A DNA stretch of 32,554 nt, taken from the NCBI RefSeq assembly GCF_001531445.1, contig NZ_LQYA01000054.1:1-32554 (forward strand). The letters are read 5' to 3'. The notes beneath the pieces are model-generated. The model had not been told where the DNA came from. It saw only the letters and a list, made by a program, of their open reading frames with translations, and did not search any database. The position numbers were made by a program, and so were the translations under genes. Shown in pieces: positions 1-8,107 of this stretch. The stretch's first letter is position 1; each line of letters begins with the position of its first letter. The stretch comes from Sporosarcina koreensis (lineage in GTDB: Bacteria; Bacillota; Bacilli; Bacillales_A; Planococcaceae).

Positions 1-34
1 TCAAGCATCACGATGCCATGGCGGTTCACTTTTA

Positions 35-970
35 TTAGTTAACTTGTGTTTTCATTTCTTTGAACTCTTTCTCGGAACAGAGCACGAAATGACCTGTTGT
101 CACTTCGCGGAATTCCACTTTTTCATCCGGTGCGTAATTATGCATTTTCGGGTCATATGTTTGTCTAACCCGTGAGCGTTCATAAATCGGATCCGGAAGT
201 GGAATTGCTGATAGCAATGATTTTGTATATGGGTGGAGCGGATTTTTGTATAATTCTTCCGCCGGGGCCATCTCGACGAGCTTACCGAAATACATGACAC
301 CGATTCGGTCTGAAATATATTTCACCATTGATAAGTCATGCGCGATGAATAAATAGGTTAACCCTTTTTCTTCCTGCAATTCTTTCAGTAGGTTGACGAC
401 TTGGGCTTGAATGGAAACGTCAAGTGCGGAAATCGGTTCATCAGCGATGATGAATTCAGGATTGACGGCAAGCGCACGCGCAATCCCTATCCGTTGGCGC
501 TGACCTCCCGAAAACTCATGCGGATATCGATCAGCATGCTCCTTGTTCAAACCGACTGTTTCCAATAATTCGACGACCTTCTGCTTCCGTTCTTTCGGGT
601 CTTTCGTTAGACCATGAACATCCAGCCCTTCAGCGATGATATCAAGGACCTTCATTCGTGGGTTCAATGATGCATAAGGGTCTTGAAAAATCATTTGCAT
701 CTTGCGGTTCAAAGCTTTTACTTCGGATTTGGATTTATTGGCATGTACACTTATACCGTCGTAAAGGACTTCTCCGTCAGTCGCGTCATAAAGTCGAATG
801 ATCGTCCTTCCTGTTGTCGACTTTCCGCAGCCCGATTCACCGACCAGTCCGAATGTCTCTCCACGATAAATATCAAAACTGATATCATCGATGGCGCGGA
901 CTTCGGATGGCTTGCCAGCATTGAAATACTGTTTTAAATTTTTCACTTCCAGCAATTTCTCTGCCATCAT
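35..970 (-). CDS. oppF: Oligopeptide ABC transporter ATP-binding protein OppF
   Basis: Second ATPase of the oligopeptide importer; it hydrolyses ATP at the cytoplasmic face to drive peptide uptake. The 311 residues show Walker A GESGCGKS at 44-51, the signature FSGGQ at 153-157 and Walker B ending IADE (D177, E178), followed by the C-terminal extension typical of OppD/OppF ATPases. The start is ATG behind GGAGGTGATGC. Its first bases overlap the oppD stop (ATGA), so the two are translationally coupled. It is the last opp gene. Positions 1-34 hold only a short GCATC/GATGC inverted repeat cut by the window edge. Opp is preferred over Dpp because of the gene order A-B-C-D-F and the size of the binding protein; substrate preference cannot be read from sequence. 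Confidence 0.93.
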   Translation of the reverse strand: MMAEKLLEVKNLKQYFNAGKPSEVRAIDDISFDIYRGETFGLVGESGCGKSTTGRTIIRLYDATDGEVLYDGISVHANKSKSEVKALNRKMQMIFQDPYASLNPRMKVLDIIAEGLDVHGLTKDPKERKQKVVELLETVGLNKEHADRYPHEFSGGQRQRIGIARALAVNPEFIIADEPISALDVSIQAQVVNLLKELQEEKGLTYLFIAHDLSMVKYISDRIGVMYFGKLVEMAPAEELYKNPLHPYTKSLLSAIPLPDPIYERSRVRQTYDPKMHNYAPDEKVEFREVTTGHFVLCSEKEFKEMKTQVN

Positions 971-2031
971 GCATCACCTCCATTCGCTTGTTCATAGTAT
1001 CTGCTTCCACGGAATGTCTTCATCCGTTCAATGATCGTCTTTGGAGGATCAACTTGCGGTGCATTCGGATGCAGCAGCCAAGTTGCGGCATAATGCGTGT
1101 CGCTCACTTTGAACATCGGCGGCGCTTGCTCCATATCGATTTTCAAAGCATATTCACTTCTAAGTGCGAATGCGTCTCCAATAGGAGGGTTCAACAGGTC
1201 AGGCGGTGTGCCTGGGATTGCATACAGCTTTTCCTCAGCCAAATCCATAGACGGCATCGAGCTGAGAAGGCCCCATGTATATGGATGCTGCGGGTTATAG
1301 AAGATTTCATCAACAGTTCCCACTTCCACAATCCGCCCGCCATACATGACCGCTACTCGATCTGCAACGTTTGCAACGACGCCAAGGTCATGTGTAATGA
1401 AAATGATCGATGTATCGACTTTTTTCTGGATATCCTTCATCAGTTCAAGTATTTGCGCTTGAATCGTAACATCTAGAGCAGTCGTCGGTTCGTCGGCAAT
1501 CAAGACTTTCGGATTACATGCAAGCGCTATCGCAATAACAATCCGTTGTCTTTGACCACCTGAAAATTGGTGAGGATACATTTTAAAGCGGTTTTCCGCG
1601 TTGGGTATCCCTACCATGCGCAGCAATTCGATACCAACTTCCTTAGCTTTCGTCTTGCTAACCTTTTGGTGCTTCAAAATCGGCTCCATCACTTGTTTGC
1701 CGATTGTCATTGTTGGATTCAATGATGTCATCGGATCCTGGAAAATCATTGAGATTTCTTTCCCTCTAATTTTTTGCATTTGTTTATCGGAAAGCTTTGT
1801 CAGGTCATTTCCGTTAAAGAGAATTTCTCCATTTTTAAATTCAGAACTCGACTCTGGCAATAAACGCATAATCGATTTCGTCGTAACCGATTTACCGGAA
1901 CCCGACTCACCGACAATTGCCAATGTCTCCCCTTTGTTCAAATCAAAGCTGACTCCTCGGATTGCTTTCACTTCACCGGCAAACGTGTGGAAGGAAAGCT
2001 CCAAGTCTTTTACTTGCAATATTTTTTCCAT
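967..2031 (-). CDS. oppD: Oligopeptide ABC transporter ATP-binding protein OppD
   Basis: First ATPase of the oligopeptide importer, partner of OppF. The 354 residues show Walker A GESGSGKS at 41-48, Q-loop FQDP near 97-100, signature FSGGQ at 156-160 and Walker B IADE (D180, E181). The C-terminal part (from about 265, with AIPGTPPDLLNPP) is the oligopeptide/dipeptide transporter C-terminal region normal for this family. The ATG start follows GGAGG with about 9 nt spacing. oppC ends 16 bp upstream and oppF overlaps by 4 bp, so it is mid-operon. Nothing is truncated or missing. Confidence 0.94.
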   Translation of the reverse strand: MEKILQVKDLELSFHTFAGEVKAIRGVSFDLNKGETLAIVGESGSGKSVTTKSIMRLLPESSSEFKNGEILFNGNDLTKLSDKQMQKIRGKEISMIFQDPMTSLNPTMTIGKQVMEPILKHQKVSKTKAKEVGIELLRMVGIPNAENRFKMYPHQFSGGQRQRIVIAIALACNPKVLIADEPTTALDVTIQAQILELMKDIQKKVDTSIIFITHDLGVVANVADRVAVMYGGRIVEVGTVDEIFYNPQHPYTWGLLSSMPSMDLAEEKLYAIPGTPPDLLNPPIGDAFALRSEYALKIDMEQAPPMFKVSDTHYAATWLLHPNAPQVDPPKTIIERMKTFRGSRYYEQANGGDA

Positions 2032-2047
2032 CTTGGCTTTCCTCCAA

Positions 2048-3070
2048 TCAATCTTTCATTTTCGGATCAAGCGCATCGCGCAGTCCGTCGCCGATCAAGT
2101 TAAATGCAATCATCAAGACACTGATGACCACAGCCGGGAACAATAGGAAATATGGCTGGTGTTCCATCACCTTGTAGCCATCATTGATCAACGTACCTAA
2201 TGAAGCGGCAGGCGGCTGCAACCCAAGCCCGATAAAGCTTAAGAACGCCTCAAAGAAAATAGCAGTCGGAATCGTGAACATCGTATTGATGATGATGATC
2301 CCCATGATATTCGGCAATAAATGTTTACCGATGATTCGCTTGTCGCTCGCTCCTAATGTACGCGAAGCCAGCACGAATTCCTGCCCCCTATATTTCAAGA
2401 TCTGAGCACGCACGATACGGGACATACCAATCCATCCCGTGAGTGAAATCGCAATGATTATTGCGGTTAACCCCGGCTCCATTATTAAGAGCATCAAGAT
2501 TACTATAATTAATGTCGGAATACCGATCAAAATTTCGACAATCCGTTGCATGACATCATCGACTCGACCACCGAAATACCCAGATATGCCTCCATAAAGG
2601 ACACCGATGACCACATCGATCGCCGCAGCAACAAATGCGATCAATAATGAAATTTGCGTACCTTCCCAAAGCCTAGTAAACAAGTCTCGTCCAAGTCCAT
2701 CCGTTCCAAACCAATAATACTCATCCACTTTTTTAATTTCATACAGATTTACTTTCTCACCGCCTAATTGACCAGTACCATCGAATATCCCTAATTTTTC
2801 AATTCCGGGAATTTTTGGCGGCAAGTTAGCGTGACGTAAAATCTGTTCTTCTCCATCATGTCCATTGAGGTGCGGTCCTATTAACGCCATAATGATCAGC
2901 AAAACGAGGACGACCATGCTGACGATAGCCGCTTTGTTTTTACGCAGTCTTAGCCAGGCATCTTGCCAGAAACTTAAACTCGGTTTAGAAATGCGTTCAG
3001 CACTACTGCTGTCGATTGTAATACGCTCGAATTTTTCCGGCGGCAATTGTTGAAGTTCTTCTTTTCGCAT
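2048..3070 (-). CDS. oppC: Oligopeptide ABC transporter permease OppC
   Basis: Integral membrane permease of the opp system, pairing with OppB to form the channel. The 340 residues begin with a cytoplasmic tail, then a first membrane segment at about 48-70, a long extracytoplasmic loop, and the permease core from about 140. The EAA coupling loop reads ASRTLGASDKRIIGKHLLPN, the contact site for the ATPases. An OppC-type N-terminal domain precedes the permease domain, as usual. The ATG start overlaps the oppB stop by one base (TAATG) and uses GGAGG inside the oppB tail, so translation is coupled. Confidence 0.93.
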   Translation of the reverse strand: MRKEELQQLPPEKFERITIDSSSAERISKPSLSFWQDAWLRLRKNKAAIVSMVVLVLLIIMALIGPHLNGHDGEEQILRHANLPPKIPGIEKLGIFDGTGQLGGEKVNLYEIKKVDEYYWFGTDGLGRDLFTRLWEGTQISLLIAFVAAAIDVVIGVLYGGISGYFGGRVDDVMQRIVEILIGIPTLIIVILMLLIMEPGLTAIIIAISLTGWIGMSRIVRAQILKYRGQEFVLASRTLGASDKRIIGKHLLPNIMGIIIINTMFTIPTAIFFEAFLSFIGLGLQPPAASLGTLINDGYKVMEHQPYFLLFPAVVISVLMIAFNLIGDGLRDALDPKMKD

Positions 3071-4002
3071 TAACCTTTACCTCCAGACAAACGGATTCGC
3101 GGATCAATGATTCCGTAGAGAAGGTCTACAATGAAGATAATGAAAATCAACAATGCAGAGAAGAATAGTGTCGTACCCATAATCGTTGCAAAGTCATTTG
3201 TCATGATGGAAGATACGAACTGCTCCCCGATTCCCGGAATCGCAAAGATCTGTTCTACTACTAGGGAACCGGTTACAATACCGGCTGCTACCGGCCCTAA
3301 TACTGTAACGAGAGGGATAAGCGCGTTTCGTAATGCATGTTTGAATGCGATTTCAAAACCGTTTGCACCTTTCGCTTTTGCTAATGTAATGTAATCTGAA
3401 CTCAACACTTCGATCATTTCAGTACGGATGAAACGAGCTGAAAGTGCAAGCGGTCCCATAGCCAATGCAATGGAAGGCAGGATACTTGATTTCCATCCGT
3501 CATTCCAAAGACCGACCGGCAATAGATGCCATTGGGAAGCGACCCAATATTGCAATAATGAAGCGAATACGAAGGAAGGTATCGATACCCCTAGTATCGC
3601 AAAAAACGTACTGCCATAATCCCATATCGTATTCTGCTTCAAGGCGGCGAGCATCCCCAACAGAATGCCGATGATCGTCCCAAAGACCATCGCCTGCGCC
3701 CCTAATATGAATGAAGGTTTCACCCTGCTCGCCAAAAGGTCATTTACACTTTTCCCTTTGAAGACGAAAGATGTCCCCAAATCCCCTTTGGCCAAGTTTT
3801 TCATATAAATAGCGTATTGTACCGGTTTCGGTTTATCGATTCCATATTTCTTTTCTACAATCGCCCGTTGAGTCTCGTTCAATTTGTTGTATGAAGCAAT
3901 CGGTGAACCTGGCAGCGTCTGCATTAAGAAAAACGTTGCAGTCGCGATCAGGAACATCGTAAGGAACATGTAAACGAGTCGTTTTCCAATATACTTAACC
4001 AC
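3070..4002 (-). CDS. oppB: Oligopeptide ABC transporter permease OppB
   Basis: Integral membrane permease paired with OppC. The chosen start is GTG at 4002 behind GGAGGTGCAAC, giving 310 residues beginning MVKYIGKRLVYMFLTMFLIA, a normal OppB N-terminus. The open frame runs on to 4134, but that extension would translate the oppA terminator and has no ribosome site. The first membrane segment is at about 9-30. The EAA loop reads TLAKAKGANGFEIAFKHALRN, and the C-terminus (DLLYGIIDPRIRL) is typical of the family. It lies 166 bp downstream of oppA across a terminator-like hairpin, so expression probably depends on read-through. Confidence 0.92.
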   Translation of the reverse strand: MVKYIGKRLVYMFLTMFLIATATFFLMQTLPGSPIASYNKLNETQRAIVEKKYGIDKPKPVQYAIYMKNLAKGDLGTSFVFKGKSVNDLLASRVKPSFILGAQAMVFGTIIGILLGMLAALKQNTIWDYGSTFFAILGVSIPSFVFASLLQYWVASQWHLLPVGLWNDGWKSSILPSIALAMGPLALSARFIRTEMIEVLSSDYITLAKAKGANGFEIAFKHALRNALIPLVTVLGPVAAGIVTGSLVVEQIFAIPGIGEQFVSSIMTNDFATIMGTTLFFSALLIFIIFIVDLLYGIIDPRIRLSGGKG

Positions 4003-4103
4003 GTTGCACCTCCAAAGTACGTGAGTTTGATTTATGTCAAATTGAATAATCAATTTCTTTTCAAAATGAAAACACTTACAAACTTTCACTTTATTCCCTT
4101 TTA

Positions 4104-4142
4104 GTAAAAAGAGAGTATATGGATTTTCCGCCATATACTCTC
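4104..4142 (-). terminator. Intrinsic terminator between oppA and oppB
   Basis: Perfect 12-bp arms (GAGAGTATATGG at 4111-4122 and its complement at 4131-4142) enclose an 8-nt loop. On the minus strand the stem is followed at once by TTTTTA. It sits 26 bp after the oppA stop. It probably makes the binding-protein message more abundant than the permease/ATPase message, as in many opp operons; that role is inferred. Confidence 0.85.
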
Positions 4143-4168
4143 ATCATAATTAAACTGCCGTTGCTTAC

Positions 4169-5890
4169 TTACTCTTTACCAGAGATATAAGCCCATTTGT
4201 AGCTATAGTCAGCTCCGAATGGATGTACTCCAAGTCCTTTGAAGTACGGTTTTTCTAGTTGGATCAATCCACGTTGATAGATCGGTGCGATAGCAGCTTC
4301 ATCCTCAAGAAGGATTTTTTCAGCTTTCGCAAACGCTTCGTAACGTGCTGCTGGATCTAGTGCAAGCTCGTCTTTTGTAGCTTCGATCAATTCATCGTAC
4401 TCTTTGTTCGAGAAGGACATCAAGTTGTTTGGTCCATCTGTAACGAACAAGTCCATGAATGAAATAGGGTCTTGGAAGTCAGGGCCCCATCCAGAAACTT
4501 GGATATCATAATCTTGGTTTCCATCAAGCTCCAAACGTACTGCGAATGGTACTTCTTTCAACTTGATTGTCAAACCTTCTAGGTTGCCTTCAAGTTGTGC
4601 TTTGAAATACTCGTCCATTTTCTTGGAAAGCTCAGTGTCTCCACCTAGGATTTCAAGTTCAAGTTCAGTTACACCTAGTTCTTCCAAACCTTTTGCCCAG
4701 TATTCTTTTGCTTCTTCTGCATCGTATACTAGAAGGTCTCCGCTGATGTCACGGAAATCTTTTCCGCTTTCATCAAATGCGAAATCTTTAGGTACTAGGA
4801 AGTTAGCAGGCACAGAACCATTTGCTAGAACTACATCAGCCAAGTCTTCTTTTTGGAAAGACTTCGCAATTGCTTTACGGATATTCGCGTTCGCAAGTGG
4901 TGTTTTTTCGCCACCGCGTTCTTGGTTAAACTTAAAGTAGAAAACAGATGTTTCAGGTTGAAGAACCGCTTCTTCATGAGTACCATATTGAAGAGCCAAG
5001 TCTCCTGATACGCCTGCACGGTCTTTTTTCCCATCATTGTAAAGTTTAACTGCAGTTGCAGAATCCTTAACAACGTCTACATTGATAGTTTCAAGTTTTA
5101 CATTTTCTGCATCCCAATAATGTTCGTTCTTTTTGTAAACCCAGCTATCTCCAGTGCCATCCCATTCTGTAAGAATGAAAGGACCATTGTATAGTAGGCT
5201 ATCGGAGTTCGATGCATATGCATCACCTTTAGATGTTACGAACTCCTCTTTTTGAGGGTAGAAAGTTCCGAATGACATTAGAGATAGGAAGTAAGGTACT
5301 GGGCGTTCCAAAGATACGACCAAAGTTTTGTCGTCTTCGGCAACTACACCGAGTTCAGAAACTTCCATTTTCTCTTCACTGATTGCTGTTGCATTTTTGA
5401 TAACTCCAGACATCATGAATGGACCATAAGGTGATCCAGTTGCAGGATCGATTGCACGTTGCCATGCAAATACGAAATCATGAGCTGTAACAGGTGTTCC
5501 GTCAGACCAGTTTGCATCACGAAGTTTGAATGTGTAAGTAAGACCATCCTCACTTACTTCCGCTTCCTCTGCTGCCATTGCTGGTTCAGCAACGTTTTCA
5601 AGATTCAAGCGGTACAACCCTTCATTTACGTTGTTCAATACATTAAATCCTACTGCGTCTTCCACGATTGCGGAGTCAACAGATGGAATTGCTGCAGATT
5701 CGATCAAGTTCAAAACTTGTTCTGCATCCGGCTCGCCGGCTTCTTCTGTCTTTTGTTCTGTTGCTTTATCATCTTCTTTATCAGGCGCAGCAGTTTTGTC
5801 ATCGTCCTTGTCCTTGTTTCCACAAGCAGCAAGCACTAAGCTGAGCACTACTGATAAAGCGACAAGCAATAGCCATTTGTTTGTTTTCAA
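4169..5890 (-). CDS. oppA: Oligopeptide-binding lipoprotein OppA
   Basis: Extracytoplasmic peptide-binding protein (SBP family 5), anchored as a lipoprotein and delivering peptides to OppB/OppC. The 573 residues begin with a lysine-containing signal peptide and lipobox LAAC (Cys23), followed by an acidic/lysine linker (about 24-55). The body carries SBP5 features such as SDGTPVTAHDFVFAWQRAID and, near the end, GWGPDFQDPISFMDLF. The start is TTG at 5890: AAAGGAGG lies 7 nt upstream and the nearby ATG is out of frame. A sigma-A promoter is at 5936-5963. Such proteins may also handle signalling peptides for competence or sporulation, which the sequence alone does not show. Confidence 0.94.
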   Translation of the reverse strand: MKTNKWLLLVALSVVLSLVLAACGNKDKDDDKTAAPDKEDDKATEQKTEEAGEPDAEQVLNLIESAAIPSVDSAIVEDAVGFNVLNNVNEGLYRLNLENVAEPAMAAEEAEVSEDGLTYTFKLRDANWSDGTPVTAHDFVFAWQRAIDPATGSPYGPFMMSGVIKNATAISEEKMEVSELGVVAEDDKTLVVSLERPVPYFLSLMSFGTFYPQKEEFVTSKGDAYASNSDSLLYNGPFILTEWDGTGDSWVYKKNEHYWDAENVKLETINVDVVKDSATAVKLYNDGKKDRAGVSGDLALQYGTHEEAVLQPETSVFYFKFNQERGGEKTPLANANIRKAIAKSFQKEDLADVVLANGSVPANFLVPKDFAFDESGKDFRDISGDLLVYDAEEAKEYWAKGLEELGVTELELEILGGDTELSKKMDEYFKAQLEGNLEGLTIKLKEVPFAVRLELDGNQDYDIQVSGWGPDFQDPISFMDLFVTDGPNNLMSFSNKEYDELIEATKDELALDPAARYEAFAKAEKILLEDEAAIAPIYQRGLIQLEKPYFKGLGVHPFGADYSYKWAYISGKE

Positions 5891-5935
5891 AGCATTGACC
5901 TCCTTTTGTAATTGTCTGAAGAATTATCACTTTTT

Positions 5936-5963
5936 ATTATACATTCAAAATGTCTTAAGTCAA
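5936..5963 (-). promoter_or_regulatory. Sigma-A promoter of the opp operon
   Basis: On the minus strand, TTGACT (5963-5958) and TATAAT (5941-5936) are separated by 16 nt, close to the housekeeping consensus. The -10 lies about 45 nt upstream of the oppA TTG start. No CodY box or other operator was identified with confidence. Confidence 0.75.
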
Positions 5964-6091
5964 AGTGTTTTTTTATGTTTTTTTCTGAAAGAACATAATT
6001 ATAAAAGAATCAAAAGTCTAATTATTCAACTTATACACCTTCAAAACCATATGGTGATTGACTTTCTCTCAAATTGCATTCATCCGCCAAA

Positions 6092-6100
6092 TGATATAAT
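6092..6100 (+). promoter_or_regulatory. Extended -10 promoter
   Basis: TGA followed by TATAAT (6095-6100) forms an extended -10 about 46 nt before the ATG of the DUF3899-like gene. A weak TTGCAT lies upstream at 15-nt spacing. Confidence 0.5.
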
Positions 6101-6146
6101 ATACATAAATAATAAAGAATATAAATAATAAAAAAGAGGTTAGAAT

Positions 6147-6491
6147 ATGAAGAAAATTGCATTGAATGTTATTGTAAACCAATTATTAATTTTGGTACTT
6201 GTTTTAATCTTGCATAGGAAACTGACAATTCTTGAGTATATTAACATTTCTTTTTATCTAGGAAGCTTATTTCTTGCTATCGGTATCCTGGTGTTAATTC
6301 TACAGTCGGGCTTTTTTGATTTCTTTTCAACAAGCATGAAAAAGGTGCTTTCCCGTAAACATGAACAAACTGAATTAACTTCTATGCGCCCTCCTTCTGA
6401 GGTCATTTCAATGAAAGCATCTTTCTTCTTCCGTTCTGGATTGCCCATCATCCTTTTCATGCTCGTCGCTTTATACTTCTATTCATACTGA
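6147..6491 (+). CDS. Small three-helix membrane protein, probably DUF3899
   Basis: 114 residues with three predicted membrane segments (about 3-22, 34-54 and 94-113) and a polar loop (about 62-90) between the second and third. Length and layout match the DUF3899 family of Bacillales, whose function is unknown; that assignment rests on general resemblance, not a profile search. The ATG follows AAGAGGT with 7-nt spacing. It is the first gene of a plus-strand group that continues with two DUF948 genes, although about 80 bp with a possible separate promoter lie between them. Confidence 0.6.
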   Translation: MKKIALNVIVNQLLILVLVLILHRKLTILEYINISFYLGSLFLAIGILVLILQSGFFDFFSTSMKKVLSRKHEQTELTSMRPPSEVISMKASFFFRSGLPIILFMLVALYFYSY

Positions 6492-6501
6492 GGTGTATGG
6501 T

Positions 6502-6527
6502 GTTTATAAGATTGAAAAGAGTGGTAC
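6502..6527 (+). promoter_or_regulatory. Possible sigma-B promoter before the first DUF948 gene
   Basis: GTTTAT (6502-6507), 14 nt, then TGGTAC (6522-6527) resembles the general-stress consensus GTTTAA-N12-15-GGGTAT with 5 of 6 and 4 of 6 matches. The DUF948 protein YtxG of Bacillus subtilis is known as a sigma-B-dependent general stress protein, which makes the match more plausible. Confidence 0.35.
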
Positions 6528-6570
6528 CGATTAAGTAAGTGCAAAAGTATTGGAATGGAGTGAAAGCTGT

Positions 6571-7050
6571 ATGGATATTCTCCTTTATAGTAGTGCGATC
6601 ATTGCAGCCGTATCCTTATTACTGATTGCGATTTTCGTCATAGTCGCTTTACGGAATGCGAAAAAGATGATGAATGAAGTATCGGAAACGATGGCCAGAA
6701 TGGAAAACAAGATTAGCGGCATCACAACAAAATCCGATCAATTGATGGAAAGGACTAATCGCTTGGCTGCCGATCTGGAAAGCAAGGTCCATCGGTTGGA
6801 AAGTGTTGCGCAATCAGCTCAGTATATCGGACAGTCTTCCGAAAATCTTAGCCGCTCCTTCCAGTCGATTTCTCACCAAATCGCCAGGCCTGAACCAAAA
6901 CACCGTGAAGTGATGGAAAAACTGACGACGTTGACGGAAGCCTTCTCCCACATTTACTTTACAATTAAATCCGAGAAACAGAAACAAAATTCATATGGTC
7001 AGCAGAAATTGAAACAGCTCCCTTCACCGCATAGTGTGAAGGAAATCTAA
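6571..7050 (+). CDS. DUF948 membrane-anchored coiled-coil protein (first of four)
   Basis: 159 residues: an N-terminal membrane helix (about 3-26), then a long charged helical region (about 28-110) with coiled-coil character, and a Lys/Gln-rich tail. This is the DUF948/YtxG architecture: an anchored rod of unknown function, linked to general stress in Bacillus. The start is ATG at 6571 behind GGAG; an in-frame TTG at 6550 has no ribosome site. It is 16 bp upstream of a second DUF948 gene in the same operon. Membership is judged from architecture and similarity to the neighbouring paralogues. Confidence 0.7.
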   Translation: MDILLYSSAIIAAVSLLLIAIFVIVALRNAKKMMNEVSETMARMENKISGITTKSDQLMERTNRLAADLESKVHRLESVAQSAQYIGQSSENLSRSFQSISHQIARPEPKHREVMEKLTTLTEAFSHIYFTIKSEKQKQNSYGQQKLKQLPSPHSVKEI

Positions 7051-7066
7051 TACGGAGGTGATTGTT

Positions 7067-7510
7067 ATGGATTGGCTTGGTATCGGGGTTTTGATCATCG
7101 GCATCGCTTTTGTTGCACTTACCGTCTTACTGATTATACCTTTACGGAAATTGACAGAGGCATTGGACGGAGTAAAACAGACAACTGACCGCCTGCCTCA
7201 AGTGGTTGATGACCTATATAAGCAAACATCTGAAGTGATGCAATCGAGCACTGCCACGATAGCAAATGTTAATGAACAAGTGAAAGAGGTCAGCCCTTTC
7301 TTCCACATTATTGGAGATACAGGCGAAGCGACACGGAAATTGACAGTCTCCGTCCTTGAAAAAACGAATGCAGTCCAAAATAAAACGGGTGATGCTTCCA
7401 AATTTACGAAACGTGAAAACTATGAAGGCATTTACGGCATTCTATCATTCATATTCTTTCTGTCCCAACAGAAAAACCAAATGAAAGAAGTGTCAGGCAG
7501 TAGAAAATAA
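7067..7510 (+). CDS. DUF948 membrane-anchored coiled-coil protein (second of four)
   Basis: 147 residues. An N-terminal helix (about 3-25, GIGVLIIGIAFVALTVLL) is followed by helical repeats with the family signature TTDRLPQVVDDLYKQTSEV and the core VNEQVKEVSPFFHIIGDTGE. The start is ATG at 7067 because GGAGGT ends 7 nt upstream; the in-frame GTG at 7058 would bury the ribosome site. The core is very close to that of the opposite-strand gene at 7544-8092 (LTPLFHIVGDVGESTRKL), showing recent paralogy. Transcription ends in the shared bidirectional terminator just after the stop. Confidence 0.75.
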   Translation: MDWLGIGVLIIGIAFVALTVLLIIPLRKLTEALDGVKQTTDRLPQVVDDLYKQTSEVMQSSTATIANVNEQVKEVSPFFHIIGDTGEATRKLTVSVLEKTNAVQNKTGDASKFTKRENYEGIYGILSFIFFLSQQKNQMKEVSGSRK

Positions 7511-7549
7511 ATAAAGCGATGGAGGACTTGTTCCTCCATCGCTTTATTT
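7508..7549. terminator. Shared bidirectional terminator of the convergent DUF948 pairs
   Basis: Perfect 18-bp arms (AAATAAAGCGATGGAGGA at 7508-7525 and its complement at 7532-7549) flank a 6-nt loop. The ATTT/AAAT ends supply a T-rich tail on both strands. The arms overlap the stop codons of both convergent genes, so the sequence is coding at each end and terminator in the middle. Confidence 0.85.
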
Positions 7550-8092
7550 GTCATTGCGAATGTACTTGCCTTCCCTTGCAGCCTCTTTCGCTTCCTCTTT
7601 CATCCTGTCGATATCAAATGCACGCTGTTTACCTGAAATATACATTGGAGAGGGACGCTTTAAAGATCCCTTTTTACGAGCCTCGCCATTCCAGATTGCA
7701 TAAAATGCCAGTGCCGCTGATCCATATAATCCACCAATCCGTTTATTACGTGTTTCCTCATCGACAGAATCAGTCTTCTTTTTTACAGAACCTGCAAAAT
7801 CATTGACGGATGATGCAAGTTTTCTCGTCGATTCACCGACATCTCCGACGATATGGAAAAGCGGTGTTAACGTGCCTAACTTTTCATTCACATCCGCTAA
7901 TGTGTCATTGGAATTCTCGATCATCCGTCCGGTCTCATTCAATACATTGTCCAGTTGATTTGGCAACTGTTCTACAGTGCGGCCAACTCCTTCCAATATC
8001 AATGCTGTATTATTGAGCACCTTTGCAAGGTATATGGAAAGAATGAGAAATGCAATTCCTATTAACAATACGCCAATCCCAGTCATACTCAT
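7544..8092 (-). CDS. DUF948 membrane-anchored coiled-coil protein (third of four)
   Basis: 182 residues with an N-terminal membrane helix (about 3-24), the DUF948 core (GVGRTVEQLPNQLDNVLNET and LTPLFHIVGDVGESTRKL), a short hydrophobic stretch (about 125-137) and a basic/acidic helical tail. It is longer at the C-terminus than its paralogue at 7067-7510. The start is ATG at 8092 behind GGAAGGGG; an in-frame GTG at 8101 lies within that site. It follows another DUF948 gene by 15 bp and converges on the plus-strand pair. Confidence 0.75.
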   Translation of the reverse strand: MSMTGIGVLLIGIAFLILSIYLAKVLNNTALILEGVGRTVEQLPNQLDNVLNETGRMIENSNDTLADVNEKLGTLTPLFHIVGDVGESTRKLASSVNDFAGSVKKKTDSVDEETRNKRIGGLYGSAALAFYAIWNGEARKKGSLKRPSPMYISGKQRAFDIDRMKEEAKEAAREGKYIRNDK

Positions 8093-8107
8093 TATGAACA
8101 CCCCTTC

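Noticed and set aside
1601..2146. Long plus-strand frames opposite the opp genes
   Set aside because: Antisense shadows of well-conserved ABC transporter genes, without ribosome sites.
6515..6535. GAGTGGTACCGA resembling the T-box sequence GGGTGGTACCGCG
   Set aside because: No specifier stem, no terminator/antiterminator pair and no aminoacyl-tRNA or amino-acid gene downstream; chance similarity, better read as part of a sigma-B-like promoter.
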